Assembly (NCBI GenBank): GCA_002692855.1
Contig: NZMJ01000117.1
Coordinates: forward strand, 123,304-187,303
Reading direction: 5' to 3'
DNA length: 64,000 bases
Origin: Maricaulis sp.
Lineage (GTDB): Bacteria > Pseudomonadota > Alphaproteobacteria > Caulobacterales > Maricaulaceae
The notes beneath the pieces are model-generated. The model ran no database searches and was not told the origin of the DNA. It worked only from the letters and a program-made list of their open reading frames with translations. Each line of letters starts with the position of its first letter. The first letter of the stretch is position 1. Shown in pieces: positions 40,001 to 48,244 of this stretch. The position numbers and the translations under genes are program-made.

Positions 40001-40682
40001 TTTGCTCCGCCGGGGTCCAGTAGCGGGTCACGTCGCCATAGGCGCTGATCCCGAACGGGTCGCCGATCGCCACGATGTCACGCCATTCCGGCTGGCTCAG
40101 CAGCGTGTTGCCTACAAGATAGAGCACGAACAGGCCCGCGAAGGTCGTGTAGGTCGCGATGTTGCTGCGCGTCAGATTGCCGACCGTGAACATGATCAGC
40201 CCGATGACCAGCATGTTCAGGGCGCCGAACACGAAGAAGGGATAGGCGTAATACTGGAAGACGAACGGCCCGAGGTTTTCGGGATCCACCCAGGGCATCG
40301 CCGCCCCGATCGCGGTGCCCAGCGGAATGCTGGCGAACGCCAGCAAGGTGACCAGGTATCCGCCAAGGAACCGGCCGATCAGATAGTCATGTTCCTTGAC
40401 CTGCGTGGTGAAGAACATGCCCGCCGTGTTCAGACCGAAATCCCGGATCACCCCGCTGACCAGGAAGACGGTCGGGATGATCATCCCGAACACGGTCATG
40501 ATCAGGATGATCAGCGTGATGGCGTTGGGCGAATTGACGTTGACCGTCGATGACGAGCCGATCTGAACGAAATCAGACGCGGAATTGCCGAAGGCCAACA
40601 AGAAGAAGATCGCGAATATGGCGATGAAGGCGGGGGATGTGAGCTGATATTTCAGCTCGAATCCGGCGATTTTACCAATCAT
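37023..40682 (-). CDS. ABC transporter permease fused to M1-family aminopeptidase
   Basis: N-terminal multi-TM ABC-2-like region MIGKIAGFELKYQLTSPAFIAIFAIFFLL...; C-terminal VYYVTAHEAAHQWWAHQVMSANVQGGTMLVETFAQYSALMVMER (HExxH...E). Confidence 0.92.
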   Translation of the reverse strand: MIGKIAGFELKYQLTSPAFIAIFAIFFLLAFGNSASDFVQIGSSSTVNVNSPNAITLIILIMTVFGMIIPTVFLVSGVIRDFGLNTAGMFFTTQVKEHDYLIGRFLGGYLVTLLAFASIPLGTAIGAAMPWVDPENLGPFVFQYYAYPFFVFGALNMLVIGLIMFTVGNLTRSNIATYTTFAGLFVLYLVGNTLLSQPEWRDIVAIGDPFGISAYGDVTRYWTPAEQNSRVVPLEGNLLTNRLLWLGIAAGLFLVNVLAFTFRARGRMFGGRRKSAANEAPFVPQEIELPRAEPSSGPGVALTQFAARIGFEIKGVVFNVAFWILLGIGIFLAAMGLLFAQSVYGTPNYPVTRTTIDVIVGGFAWVPLVVIVYYASEVIWRERNYRFSDIVDGTPTPSWVFVTSKLIALTMVVFALLVSAMATGIAIQLIKGYTHLELGQYAERLVFGFGIPFAMTAVLAIFFQIVFNNRWLGMLALILFSIVQAVASNFGFDHNLYLFGGAPGAPYSDMNGYGHFLGILAWFYLYWGSISVLLIVLSYLLWNRGALTPIWRRLRTLPGAFGPGTAGLALVALLVAVLSGSWIFYNTNVLNEYRNSREGERLAAEFERTYRADLEGLPQPKIADVSINVDIYPEERRYAAEGRYVIENRTDAPIETVWVSYGGGADILSQAIAGAELTTSDDDFHMYAWTFDEPMQPGETAELAFEVEVANRGFRNGGNVSTVNYNGTFFNNGEAMPSLGFNRGRLLQDRQARRRQGLDEIERAFDLDDESHWRENYISSDADFVNFRTIVSTSADQIAVAPGYLEREWTEGDRRYFEYVMDAPILNFYSWLSADYSVVEEEHNGILYQIYYHEPHSWNLDRMMEAAQESIDYFSEVLSAFQYRQFRIMEFPAYASFAQSFPNTIPYSEGIGFIADLRGNEEIDYVYYVTAHEAAHQWWAHQVMSANVQGGTMLVETFAQYSALMVMEREYGPDHMRRFLKFELDSYLNARSNEAREELPLYRVENQQHIHYRKGAVIMYALQDYVGEDVVNRAMQRLIERYGFQGEPYARSADFLRLLREEAGPEWDDLITDFFERITIFDLRVTEAETRALGEGEWETTIRVEAHKYYADGQGEETEADIDYGIDIGLFRRNLDGAFEGTDHILYFERREVNETEMEFVIRTTGQRPIYAGIDPYNKLIDRNSNDNLIQIDWIRGEAGAGDAGADTDSGGGDEAASE

Positions 40683-40707
40683 GACGGTGCTCCCTGACGG
40701 GCGGCGG

Positions 40708-41595
40708 TCAAGCCGCCACCGCCGTCTTCTGACTGGCCGAGATCGTCGCGAAATAGACGTCTTCGAGCGTCGGCGCGACCGCCTCGAACCCGTCGCCCGG
40801 ATCGCCTTCATGACGAATGTGGATCAGTGTCTGGCCCACCGTCAGGCGGGTCGAGATGACGTCATAGCGACCGCGATGCGCCGGCAGGTCGGTCTTTGAA
40901 ACCCTCTTGCGCCAGATCTTGCCATTCAGGGCCGCAACCAGGTCGGCCGGTGCACCCTTCGCCTGAATTTGTCCCTGGTTCATGATCGCCATTTGCGGGC
41001 AAAGGTCCGAGACGTCTTCCACGATGTGCGTCGACAGGATGACGACGACATTCTCGCCGATCTCTGACAGCAGGTTATGGAAGCGATTGCGCTCCTCCGG
41101 GTCGAGGCCGGCCGTGGGCTCGTCAACGATGATCAGCTTGGGATCACCGATCAGCGCCTGGGCAATGCCGAAACGCTGGCGCATGCCGCCCGAATAGCTG
41201 GCGACCGACTTGTTGGCGACTTTCGCCAGATTGGTCTGTTCCAGCAGGCCCTCGACCACGCGCTTGCGGTCCTTCGTGCTGGAAATGCCCTTCAGGATTG
41301 CGAGGTGGTTCAGCATCGCGCGGGCCGACATGCGCGGATAGACACCAAAGTCCTGCGGCAGATAGCCCAGCTGCCGGCGCAGCGTGCGCGGCTGCTTCAA
41401 CACGTCAATGCCGTCGAAATCGATGGAGCCAGAGTCCGGCGACTGCAGCGTTGCGATGGTCCGCATCAGGGTCGACTTGCCCGCGCCGTTGGGGCCCAGC
41501 AGGCCGAACATTCCCGTGGGGATGCTCAGGCTCACATTATCGAGCGCGCGCACGCCATTGCCATAGGTTTTCGACAGGTTTTGGATATCCAGCAT
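40708..41595 (-). CDS. ABC transporter ATP-binding protein
   Basis: MFGLLGPNGAGKSTLMRTIATL (Walker A), YSGGMRQRFGIAQAL, LIIVDEPTAGLDPEERNRF. Confidence 0.95.
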   Translation of the reverse strand: MLDIQNLSKTYGNGVRALDNVSLSIPTGMFGLLGPNGAGKSTLMRTIATLQSPDSGSIDFDGIDVLKQPRTLRRQLGYLPQDFGVYPRMSARAMLNHLAILKGISSTKDRKRVVEGLLEQTNLAKVANKSVASYSGGMRQRFGIAQALIGDPKLIIVDEPTAGLDPEERNRFHNLLSEIGENVVVILSTHIVEDVSDLCPQMAIMNQGQIQAKGAPADLVAALNGKIWRKRVSKTDLPAHRGRYDVISTRLTVGQTLIHIRHEGDPGDGFEAVAPTLEDVYFATISASQKTAVAA

Positions 41596-41767
41596 TGTCC
41601 CTCGCCGCGTGATCCGTCGCCGGTCCGCGTCCCGCTTGTGTTCCGTCCATCGCGAAGCCTACGCCGCGCGACCCTTGGTCACAAATGAAGCCGAGGAAAG
41701 GTATCCGTCCTAGGGGGACAATCAGCGGCGTGGTCCCGCCCCGACCGTCACGCGACCGGAGAGTATG

Positions 41768-41874
41768 TCCCTCATCCTGAGGTGCTCGCGTAGCGAGCCT
41801 CGAAGGGCGAGGAACATGGCCAGCGCCCCTCGTCCTTCGAGGCCGCCTGGCGGCGGCACCTCACGATGAGGGGC
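41768..41874. repeat. Long palindromic intergenic element
   Basis: Left arm tccctcatcctgaggtgc, right arm gcacctcacgatgaggggc, with nested cgcgtagcg and gcctggcggc inverted segments. Confidence 0.6.
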
Positions 41875-41910
41875 TTAAGATCGGGGTGAGGTAACAAAAG
41901 CGTTCGCCGA

Positions 41911-41977
41911 TTCCCGGACGATGAAGCCGCTCCGAAATCCAGACTGGACCTCGGTCTTCGCTCAGCGAAACCGGGGA
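41911..41977. repeat. Interspersed repeat, family 1, copy B
   Basis: ttcccggacgatgaagccgctccgaaatccagactggacctcggtcttcgctcagcgaaaccgggga; 59/67 to 30597-30663. Confidence 0.75.
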
Positions 41978-41999
41978 GCGACATGAAGAATGCAGAACC

Positions 42000-42314
42000 T
42001 TAGAATCCGCTGTTGAGCAAGGGTTTGCGGCCGTGGCGGCGGCGATAGGATTCGATCAGCTTCACGGCCTGGTCGTTGGCAAATGGCGTTTCCGCAAAGG
42101 CAAACGCGCTCGCTTTCGCCATACGCACCTGCGCATGGACTTCGACTTCGCGCTGGTATTCGTGTCGCAGATTGGCTGCGGCCCCGATATACACAACCGA
42201 ATTGGGGTCATTGGCATCGGACAGAAGCCGGTAGACGCCCGGCCCGAACGGAATCCGGTTCTCGTACAGCTTCGACAGCTGAAACGGCCCTTTCCAGGAG
42301 ATGAGACTGTTCAT
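42000..42314 (-). CDS. Small GIY-YIG-like nuclease domain protein
   Basis: FGPGVYRLLSDANDPNSVVYIGAAANLRHEYQ ... KLIESYRRRHGRKPLLNSGF (GVY...VYIG motif pair). Confidence 0.65.
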   Translation of the reverse strand: MNSLISWKGPFQLSKLYENRIPFGPGVYRLLSDANDPNSVVYIGAAANLRHEYQREVEVHAQVRMAKASAFAFAETPFANDQAVKLIESYRRRHGRKPLLNSGF

Positions 42315-42397
42315 GGCACAACAAACTCTCGGCATCTGCCCAATTGGCTTACGCCAGCATTCCTAATGAGGAATTAGGCGAGCCGCCATTCGGCGTA

Positions 42398-43879
42398 TCA
42401 GCGGGTGCGGGTGCGCAAGACAGCCTCGTTCCACGAAGCAATCCGGGCCGAACGCGCGCCGTCGTCCAGTTGCGGCGCAAACGACCGGTCCGCCCGCCAC
42501 AGGGCACGCCCGTCCTCGATCGAACTGAACATCCCGGCCCCGAGGCCGGCAAGGAAGGCGGAGCCCCACGCAGTCGTTTCGGTATTGACCGGGCGAACCA
42601 CTTCAATGCCGGTCAGATCGGCCAGGCGTTGCAGGAAGCGGTCATTCGACGCCATGCCACCATCGACTTTCAGGCTGACGGTCTTCATGCCGTCTCCCGC
42701 CATCGCGGTCAGCAAATCCCCGGTCTGGAAGGCCGTGGAATCGAGCGCGGCCTGTGCGATCTCGGCGCGGCCTGCCCCGCGTGACAGGCCGTAGATCGCG
42801 CCGCGCGCATCGGCGTCCCACCACGGCGCACCCAGCCCCGTGAAGGCCGGAACCAGGACCACGCCGCTGTCCGGGTCTGCGGAGGCTGCCAGCGCCTCGA
42901 TCTCGCTGGCCTTGGTGAACAGGCCGAGCCCGTCGCGCAGCCATTGCACCGTTGCCCCCGCCGACAGGACCGAGCCTTCCATGGCAAAGGCGGTCTCGCC
43001 CTTCAGGCGATAGGCAACGGTCGACAACAGCTGATTTTGCGACACCACCATGTCCCGGCCGGTATTGAGCAGCAGGAATGCGCCTGTGCCGTAGGTCGAC
43101 TTTGCCTCGCCCGGCGCGAAACACGCCTGCCCGATTGCCGCGGCCTGCTGGTCGCCGGCAATGCCGGTCACGGGGATGGCGTCGCCGAGGAGCCCGGCCT
43201 CGATGGTTCCGAACTCGCCTGCGCAGTCGCGCACGTCAGGCAGTCCCGTCATCGGAACACCGAACACGTCCGCCAGGCCTTCGTCCCAGCGGGCCGCCTT
43301 CAGGTCGTAAAGCGAGGTGCGGCTGGCATTGGTGGCGTCGGTTGCATGAACCTGCCCCCCGGTCAGCCGCCACAACAGGTAGGAATCGACTGTGCCGAGG
43401 CACAGCTCGCTCCGTTTCGCCCGTTCGCGCGCCCCGTCAACGGCATCGAGAATGAAGGCGTATTTCGTGGCCGAGAAATACGGGTCGAGCACCAGACCCG
43501 TCTGGGCGGTAATGTCCGGTGCGGCTCCAGATGCTGCCAGTTCGCGGCAGCGTTCGGCGGTCCTGCGGTCTTGCCAGACAATGGCGTTGTGGATCGCCTG
43601 GCCGGTCTTTCGGTCCCAGACGATCGCGGTCTCGCGCTGGTTCGTGATGCCGGCGCACGCTGCGCGCCAGCCTTTTGATTTGCCCGCTTTCAACGCTTCT
43701 CGCGCGGTGGTCAGCACCGTTGCCCAGATAACTTCCGGATCATGCTCCACCCAGCCGGGCTTGGGATAGATCTGCGGAAATTCCTGCTGCGCCAGCGCGA
43801 TCACCGCACCTTCGGGCGAAAACAGGATCGCGCGCGAGCTCGTCGTGCCCTGGTCAATCGCCAGAATACCGTCCTTCAC
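42398..43879 (-). CDS. glpK: Glycerol kinase
   Basis: GILAIDQGTTSSRAILF; GITNQRETAIVWDRKTG; AGDQQAAAIGQACF; DGGMASNDRFLQRLADL. Confidence 0.96.
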   Translation of the reverse strand: MKDGILAIDQGTTSSRAILFSPEGAVIALAQQEFPQIYPKPGWVEHDPEVIWATVLTTAREALKAGKSKGWRAACAGITNQRETAIVWDRKTGQAIHNAIVWQDRRTAERCRELAASGAAPDITAQTGLVLDPYFSATKYAFILDAVDGARERAKRSELCLGTVDSYLLWRLTGGQVHATDATNASRTSLYDLKAARWDEGLADVFGVPMTGLPDVRDCAGEFGTIEAGLLGDAIPVTGIAGDQQAAAIGQACFAPGEAKSTYGTGAFLLLNTGRDMVVSQNQLLSTVAYRLKGETAFAMEGSVLSAGATVQWLRDGLGLFTKASEIEALAASADPDSGVVLVPAFTGLGAPWWDADARGAIYGLSRGAGRAEIAQAALDSTAFQTGDLLTAMAGDGMKTVSLKVDGGMASNDRFLQRLADLTGIEVVRPVNTETTAWGSAFLAGLGAGMFSSIEDGRALWRADRSFAPQLDDGARSARIASWNEAVLRTRTR

Positions 43880-43961
43880 GGCCTTCCTCCCCGCCTGATT
43901 TGGGGTAACCTGCCGTCAAAGACCGGGCTTTTCCAGCCCGGCGATGATCCGGGGGGACAGC

Positions 43962-44891
43962 ATGGCGGCAGGATGGGACAGGCGGGACCTTGTCTCGCCG
44001 ACGGGCGCGACACTCGCCCTCTACGAAACCGCCCCGGCCGCACCGGTCAAAGGCATTGTCCATATCAATCACGGCCTGGCCGAGCATGCGGCGCGCTATG
44101 CGCCATTTGCGCGATACCTCGCCGAACGCGGCTGGCATGTCGCGGCGCAGGATCATCGCGGCCACGGCTTCACCTCGACCTCGGATGGCGGCCCCCGGCG
44201 CTTTTCCGACCGCGAAGGCTGGCGCAAGGTCACCGAGGACACCGCTGCCGTGAATGCCCATCTGCGGGCCGGGTATCCCGGCAAGCCGGTCTTCGTCCTT
44301 GGCCATTCAATGGGCGGCACCGTGGCGATGAACCATGTGGTCCTGCATCCGGACACCGTCGCGGGCGCGGCGATCTGGAATGCCAATTTCGTCTCCGGCG
44401 GCCTCGCCGGCGTGATGAAGCTGGTCCTGTTCGCGAACGGTCTGGGCGGTGCGCACCGCCCGGCCGGAATGATCGACGCCCTCACCTTCAAGACATGGGA
44501 CAGGAAATTCAGCGACGAGCGCCCGGAATTCGGCTGGCTGTCGCGCGACCTCTCGGTGGTCGATGCCTATGTCGCCGATCCCTTGTGCGGCTGGCCGGCC
44601 AGCGTCTCGCTCTGGCGCGACTTCCTCGCCGGCATGGCGCGTGCTGCCGATGACGACGCCCTCAAATCCGTGCCGAGATCCTTGCCCTTCCACCTGGTCG
44701 GCGGCAGCGAGGATCCGGCGACAGAGGGCGGCAAGGCGACACGCGACATGGCGCAGCGGTTGAAGCGGCGGGGTTTCGCGGACGTGACGCTCAACGTCTT
44801 TGAAGGCTTCCGCCACGAGACGCTGAACGAGATCGGCGCCGACATCGCCATGTCGAACTTTGCCGACTGGCTCGATCAGCGGGCAGGCTAG
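43962..44891 (+). CDS. Alpha/beta hydrolase (monoacylglycerol lipase-like)
   Basis: GIVHINHGLAEHAARYAPFARYLAERGWHVAAQDHRGHG; VFVLGHSMGGTVAMNHV. Confidence 0.9.
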   Translation: MAAGWDRRDLVSPTGATLALYETAPAAPVKGIVHINHGLAEHAARYAPFARYLAERGWHVAAQDHRGHGFTSTSDGGPRRFSDREGWRKVTEDTAAVNAHLRAGYPGKPVFVLGHSMGGTVAMNHVVLHPDTVAGAAIWNANFVSGGLAGVMKLVLFANGLGGAHRPAGMIDALTFKTWDRKFSDERPEFGWLSRDLSVVDAYVADPLCGWPASVSLWRDFLAGMARAADDDALKSVPRSLPFHLVGGSEDPATEGGKATRDMAQRLKRRGFADVTLNVFEGFRHETLNEIGADIAMSNFADWLDQRAG

Positions 44892-44903
44892 GACGGGTCT
44901 GGA

Positions 44904-45392
44904 CTACATCTTCGTCTCGATGTGCGCACTCTTCAGGTCGTCCTTGTCGATCGTGCCACCGAAAACCATCTTGAACATGCCTTTCAGGTCCAAATCGGCT
45001 TCCCACATCTCGGCATCCATCAGACTGAATTTCAGCATTTGCAGGTCGGGGTCGGTCTTGCCGCCTTCAAACCAGGCCTCTTCGCCACTCGACCAGAATT
45101 TGTCGCGAATGTCGGCGTCATTGATCCGCGTCAGGTGTCCGCGCAGGCAGGCGAAGAAATCGTGCCCCTTGGACGAGAACTGCATCATCGCTTCGGTGCC
45201 GCCCTCGCCCAGCCCTTCGGCCAGCCGGTTGTCCGTGGTCGTGTAGAAGAAGACCGTGTTCGGATAATCGTCGTCGAACTGGGCCGCCATCGGGATGTTG
45301 TGCGTGCCTTGCGCGGGAATGCCGAGCATCACGAATGGGCTCTCATCAAGCGCTTTCCAGAAATCGGCGATGATGTCGCAGCGGTCGGTCAT
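44904..45392 (-). CDS. Pyridoxamine 5'-phosphate oxidase family (general-stress-protein-26-like) protein
   Basis: FWKALDESPFVMLGIPAQGTHNIPMAAQFDDDYPNTVFFYTTTDNRLAEGL. Confidence 0.82.
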   Translation of the reverse strand: MTDRCDIIADFWKALDESPFVMLGIPAQGTHNIPMAAQFDDDYPNTVFFYTTTDNRLAEGLGEGGTEAMMQFSSKGHDFFACLRGHLTRINDADIRDKFWSSGEEAWFEGGKTDPDLQMLKFSLMDAEMWEADLDLKGMFKMVFGGTIDKDDLKSAHIETKM

Positions 45393-45494
45393 GTCGGCAC
45401 TCCTTCACGGGTTCGGGGATACCCGATCAACGCGGCCGGCCGGGACGCTGTTCCGCCTTGCCGCCCTGACCGGGCAGGAAGGTTCGCGGCGCGA

Positions 45495-46541
45495 TCAGGT
45501 CTCGGGGCCGCGCTTCTTCGACACGGCTGACTTGATCGTCTTGCCCCACTGCTTCATCCGGCGGCGGCGTTCGGAGAGCGATTCCGTATTGAACTGAATT
45601 TCCCGTTGCAGCTTCTCGAACCGCGCCAGCCGCTCGGACTCGAGATCACCTGCGGCAATCGCCGCCTGAACCGCACAGCCGGGTTCCTCACCGTGGGCGC
45701 AGTCGGAAAACCGGCAGGCTGCCGCCAGTTCGGCGACATCGCTGAACGTCTCCGCGACACCGTCGCTGGTATCCGTCAGACCGAGCTCGCGGATGCCCGG
45801 CGTGTCGATGATCCAGCCGCCATCGACCAGCGGTGTGATCGTCCTTGACCGTGTCGTATGCCGCCCCTTGGAATCGTCCTCGCGGATCTCGCCGGTATCG
45901 GCATCACCGCCGGTCAGTGAATTCATCACGGTCGTCTTGCCGACCCCGGACGATCCCAGCAGCGCAATCGTTTGCCCCGGACCGCACCAGACCCTGAGCG
46001 CATCCAGCCCGGCCGGGTCCTTGGCGTTGATCACCTCGACCAGCGCCCCGCCTGCCACGGCGCGCGCGCGGTCAGCATAGGCATCGGCGTCGTCGGTCAG
46101 GTCCGCCTTGGTCAGCACGATGACAGGCGTCGCGCCGGCCTCCCGCACCATGGCGAGAAAGCGCTCCAGCCGCGCTTCGTTGAAGTCGTCATTGCACGAC
46201 GACACGATGAAGGCGGTATCGACATTGGCAGCGATGAGTTGATGCGTGCGCGCCTTGCCCGGTGTCTTGCGCGCGAACAGCGTCTTGCGGGCAATCACCC
46301 GCGCCGGGCGCATCTGCGCCACATCCACCAGCACGAAGTCGCCAATCGTCGGGCGGTCGTCCTCGGCCAGGAAGTCCGGGGCCGCGCGCAGCTCGATCGG
46401 TCCGTCCACGCCTAGCGCCTCGTAGCGATTGCGGTGCACCGCCGTGATCCGCGCGACAGTGCCGGGATCCTCGGTCTCGAGGTCCATTGACTGAAGAAAG
46501 ACCGGGCTCCAGCCCAGTTGTTTGAGTGTGTAGGTCGTCAT
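45495..46541 (-). CDS. rsgA: Ribosome small subunit-dependent GTPase A
   Basis: ALLGSSGVGKTTVMNSLTG; GRHTTRSRTITPLVDGGWIIDTPGIREL; Cys/His zinc motif CRFSDCAHGEEPGC. Confidence 0.95.
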   Translation of the reverse strand: MTTYTLKQLGWSPVFLQSMDLETEDPGTVARITAVHRNRYEALGVDGPIELRAAPDFLAEDDRPTIGDFVLVDVAQMRPARVIARKTLFARKTPGKARTHQLIAANVDTAFIVSSCNDDFNEARLERFLAMVREAGATPVIVLTKADLTDDADAYADRARAVAGGALVEVINAKDPAGLDALRVWCGPGQTIALLGSSGVGKTTVMNSLTGGDADTGEIREDDSKGRHTTRSRTITPLVDGGWIIDTPGIRELGLTDTSDGVAETFSDVAELAAACRFSDCAHGEEPGCAVQAAIAAGDLESERLARFEKLQREIQFNTESLSERRRRMKQWGKTIKSAVSKKRGPET

Positions 46542-46863
46542 CGGTTTCGTATCCGGAAGCGCTGCCGCCTTACAGGCGCGCAGCCGTCATGGCGATCCGC
46601 CAGCGCAGGCGGGCGGACAGGTCGACAGGCCGGATCAGGAAAACACGAAACACGATGCGGGATTGCTTTCCGCGATCGCAGGCGCGCGCTCAGGCTGTTC
46701 CAGCCTTGCGGAGAACAGACACAGTCATGTGGATCAATCTCCCTCTTGCGCGTTGCAACCGGAACGACTTTAGGCCCGCCCGCCGCACGCGGCAAGGCGG
46801 GCAGTCGCAAATGCCCTTCCCCGGCCCGGCCGGAGCGGGGCATTCATTCCCCAGCGCAGGGGA

Positions 46864-48066
46864 TCAATAAACCTCGAACAGGCCTGCCGCGCCCATGCCG
46901 CCGCCGATGCACATCGTGGACACGACATATTTCGCGCCGCGCCGCTTTCCCTCGATCAGGGCGTGGCCGACCATGCGTGCGCCCGACATGCCATAGGGGT
47001 GGCCGACCGAAATCGCGCCGCCATTGACGTTCAGTATGTCATTCGGGATGCCCAGCTTGTCGCGGCAGTAAAGCACCTGCACCGCGAACGCTTCGTTCAG
47101 TTCCCACAGGCCGATATCGTCCATCGTCAGGCCGTTGGCCTTGAGGAGTTTCGGCACAGCGAACACCGGCCCGATGCCCATTTCGTCCGGCTCGGTGCCC
47201 GCGACCGCGATCCCGCGATAGGCGCCGAGCGGTTTCAGGCCGCGCTTTTCGGCTTCCTTGGCTTCCATCAGAACGCTGGCCGAGGCTCCGTCCGAGAGCT
47301 GGCTGGCATTGCCGGCGGTGATGAACTGTCCTTGCTTGATCTCCTGCCCCCCGGCGAAGACCGGTTTCAGACTGTTGAGCCCTTCAAGCGTGGTTTCGGG
47401 ACGATTGCCCTCATCCTTTTCCAGACAGGTATCGACGATGGAGATTTCCTTCGTCTCCTTGTTCATCACACCCATTTTTGACGCCAGAGGCACGATTTCG
47501 TCGTCGAACTTGCCTGCTGCCTGCGCGGCGGCGGTCCGCTGCTGGCTTTGCAGCGCGTACTCGTCCTGCGCCTCGCGGGAAATGCCATAGCGCGCACCGA
47601 CGACCTCGGCGGTTTCCAGCATCGACATGTAGATCGCCGGAACATGCTCGTTCAGCCACGGATCGAAGGCCCGGTGGATATTCATGTGCTCGTTCTGGAC
47701 GAGCGAGATGGATTCCAGACCGCCGCCGACCGTCACCGTCATGCCGTCCGAGATGATCTCCTTGGCGGCGACCGCGATGGCCATCATGCCGGACGCGCAC
47801 TGACGGTCGACCGTCATCCCCGCCACCGTGACCGGCAACCCGCCGCGCACCAGGCATTGCCGCGCCGTGTTCTGGAAGGTCGAACCCTGCTGCATCGCCG
47901 CGCCCATGATGACGTCGTGGATTTCCTTCGGGTCGACGCCTGAACGCTCCACGGCGTGCTTGATCGCGTGCCCGCCCAGCTCCTGCGCCTGGGTGTTGTT
48001 GAACGCCCCGCGATAGGCGCGGCCGATCGGTGTGCGGGCGGTGGAAACAATGACGGCTTCGCGCAT
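46864..48066 (-). CDS. Acetyl-CoA acyltransferase (thiolase)
   Basis: [79 protein letters not shown]. aaaggag SD upstream of ATG at 48066. Confidence 0.95.
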   Translation of the reverse strand: MREAVIVSTARTPIGRAYRGAFNNTQAQELGGHAIKHAVERSGVDPKEIHDVIMGAAMQQGSTFQNTARQCLVRGGLPVTVAGMTVDRQCASGMMAIAVAAKEIISDGMTVTVGGGLESISLVQNEHMNIHRAFDPWLNEHVPAIYMSMLETAEVVGARYGISREAQDEYALQSQQRTAAAQAAGKFDDEIVPLASKMGVMNKETKEISIVDTCLEKDEGNRPETTLEGLNSLKPVFAGGQEIKQGQFITAGNASQLSDGASASVLMEAKEAEKRGLKPLGAYRGIAVAGTEPDEMGIGPVFAVPKLLKANGLTMDDIGLWELNEAFAVQVLYCRDKLGIPNDILNVNGGAISVGHPYGMSGARMVGHALIEGKRRGAKYVVSTMCIGGGMGAAGLFEVY

Positions 48067-48125
48067 GGCGGGCTCCTTTGGAAATTCGGGTATGCACTTC
48101 AACGCCGCCCGCAATGAAGATCAAG

Positions 48126-48155
48126 CCACGGATTTGATCAGCCGAGTTTCACGCC
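48126..48155. repeat. 30-bp direct repeat, left copy (att-like; remnant of an SDR 3' end)
   Basis: ccacggatttgatcagccgagtttcacgcc; reverse complement reads ggc gtg aaa ctc ggc tga = GVKLG*. Confidence 0.85.
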
Positions 48156-48244
48156 GTTTTTATAGGAGTTGAAGCAACAAGAATCATTCCACGATATTCC
48201 ATCTGATCAAGTTGCGGACGCAAACACGTCTGACGGAAAATCGA

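Noticed and set aside
41772-41984. 70-aa minus-strand ORF
   Set aside because: Lies entirely within intergenic repeat elements; not coding.
46542-46863. Possible small gene or RNA between rsgA and the thiolase
   Set aside because: Only low-complexity Arg/Pro-rich frames and weak GC hairpins; no supportable start, motif or conserved structure visible.
48212-48244. TTG start at 48212 for the large islet gene
   Set aside because: ATG at 48245 gives a more conventional start; the TTG extension has no clear SD, so it was not used although it cannot be excluded.
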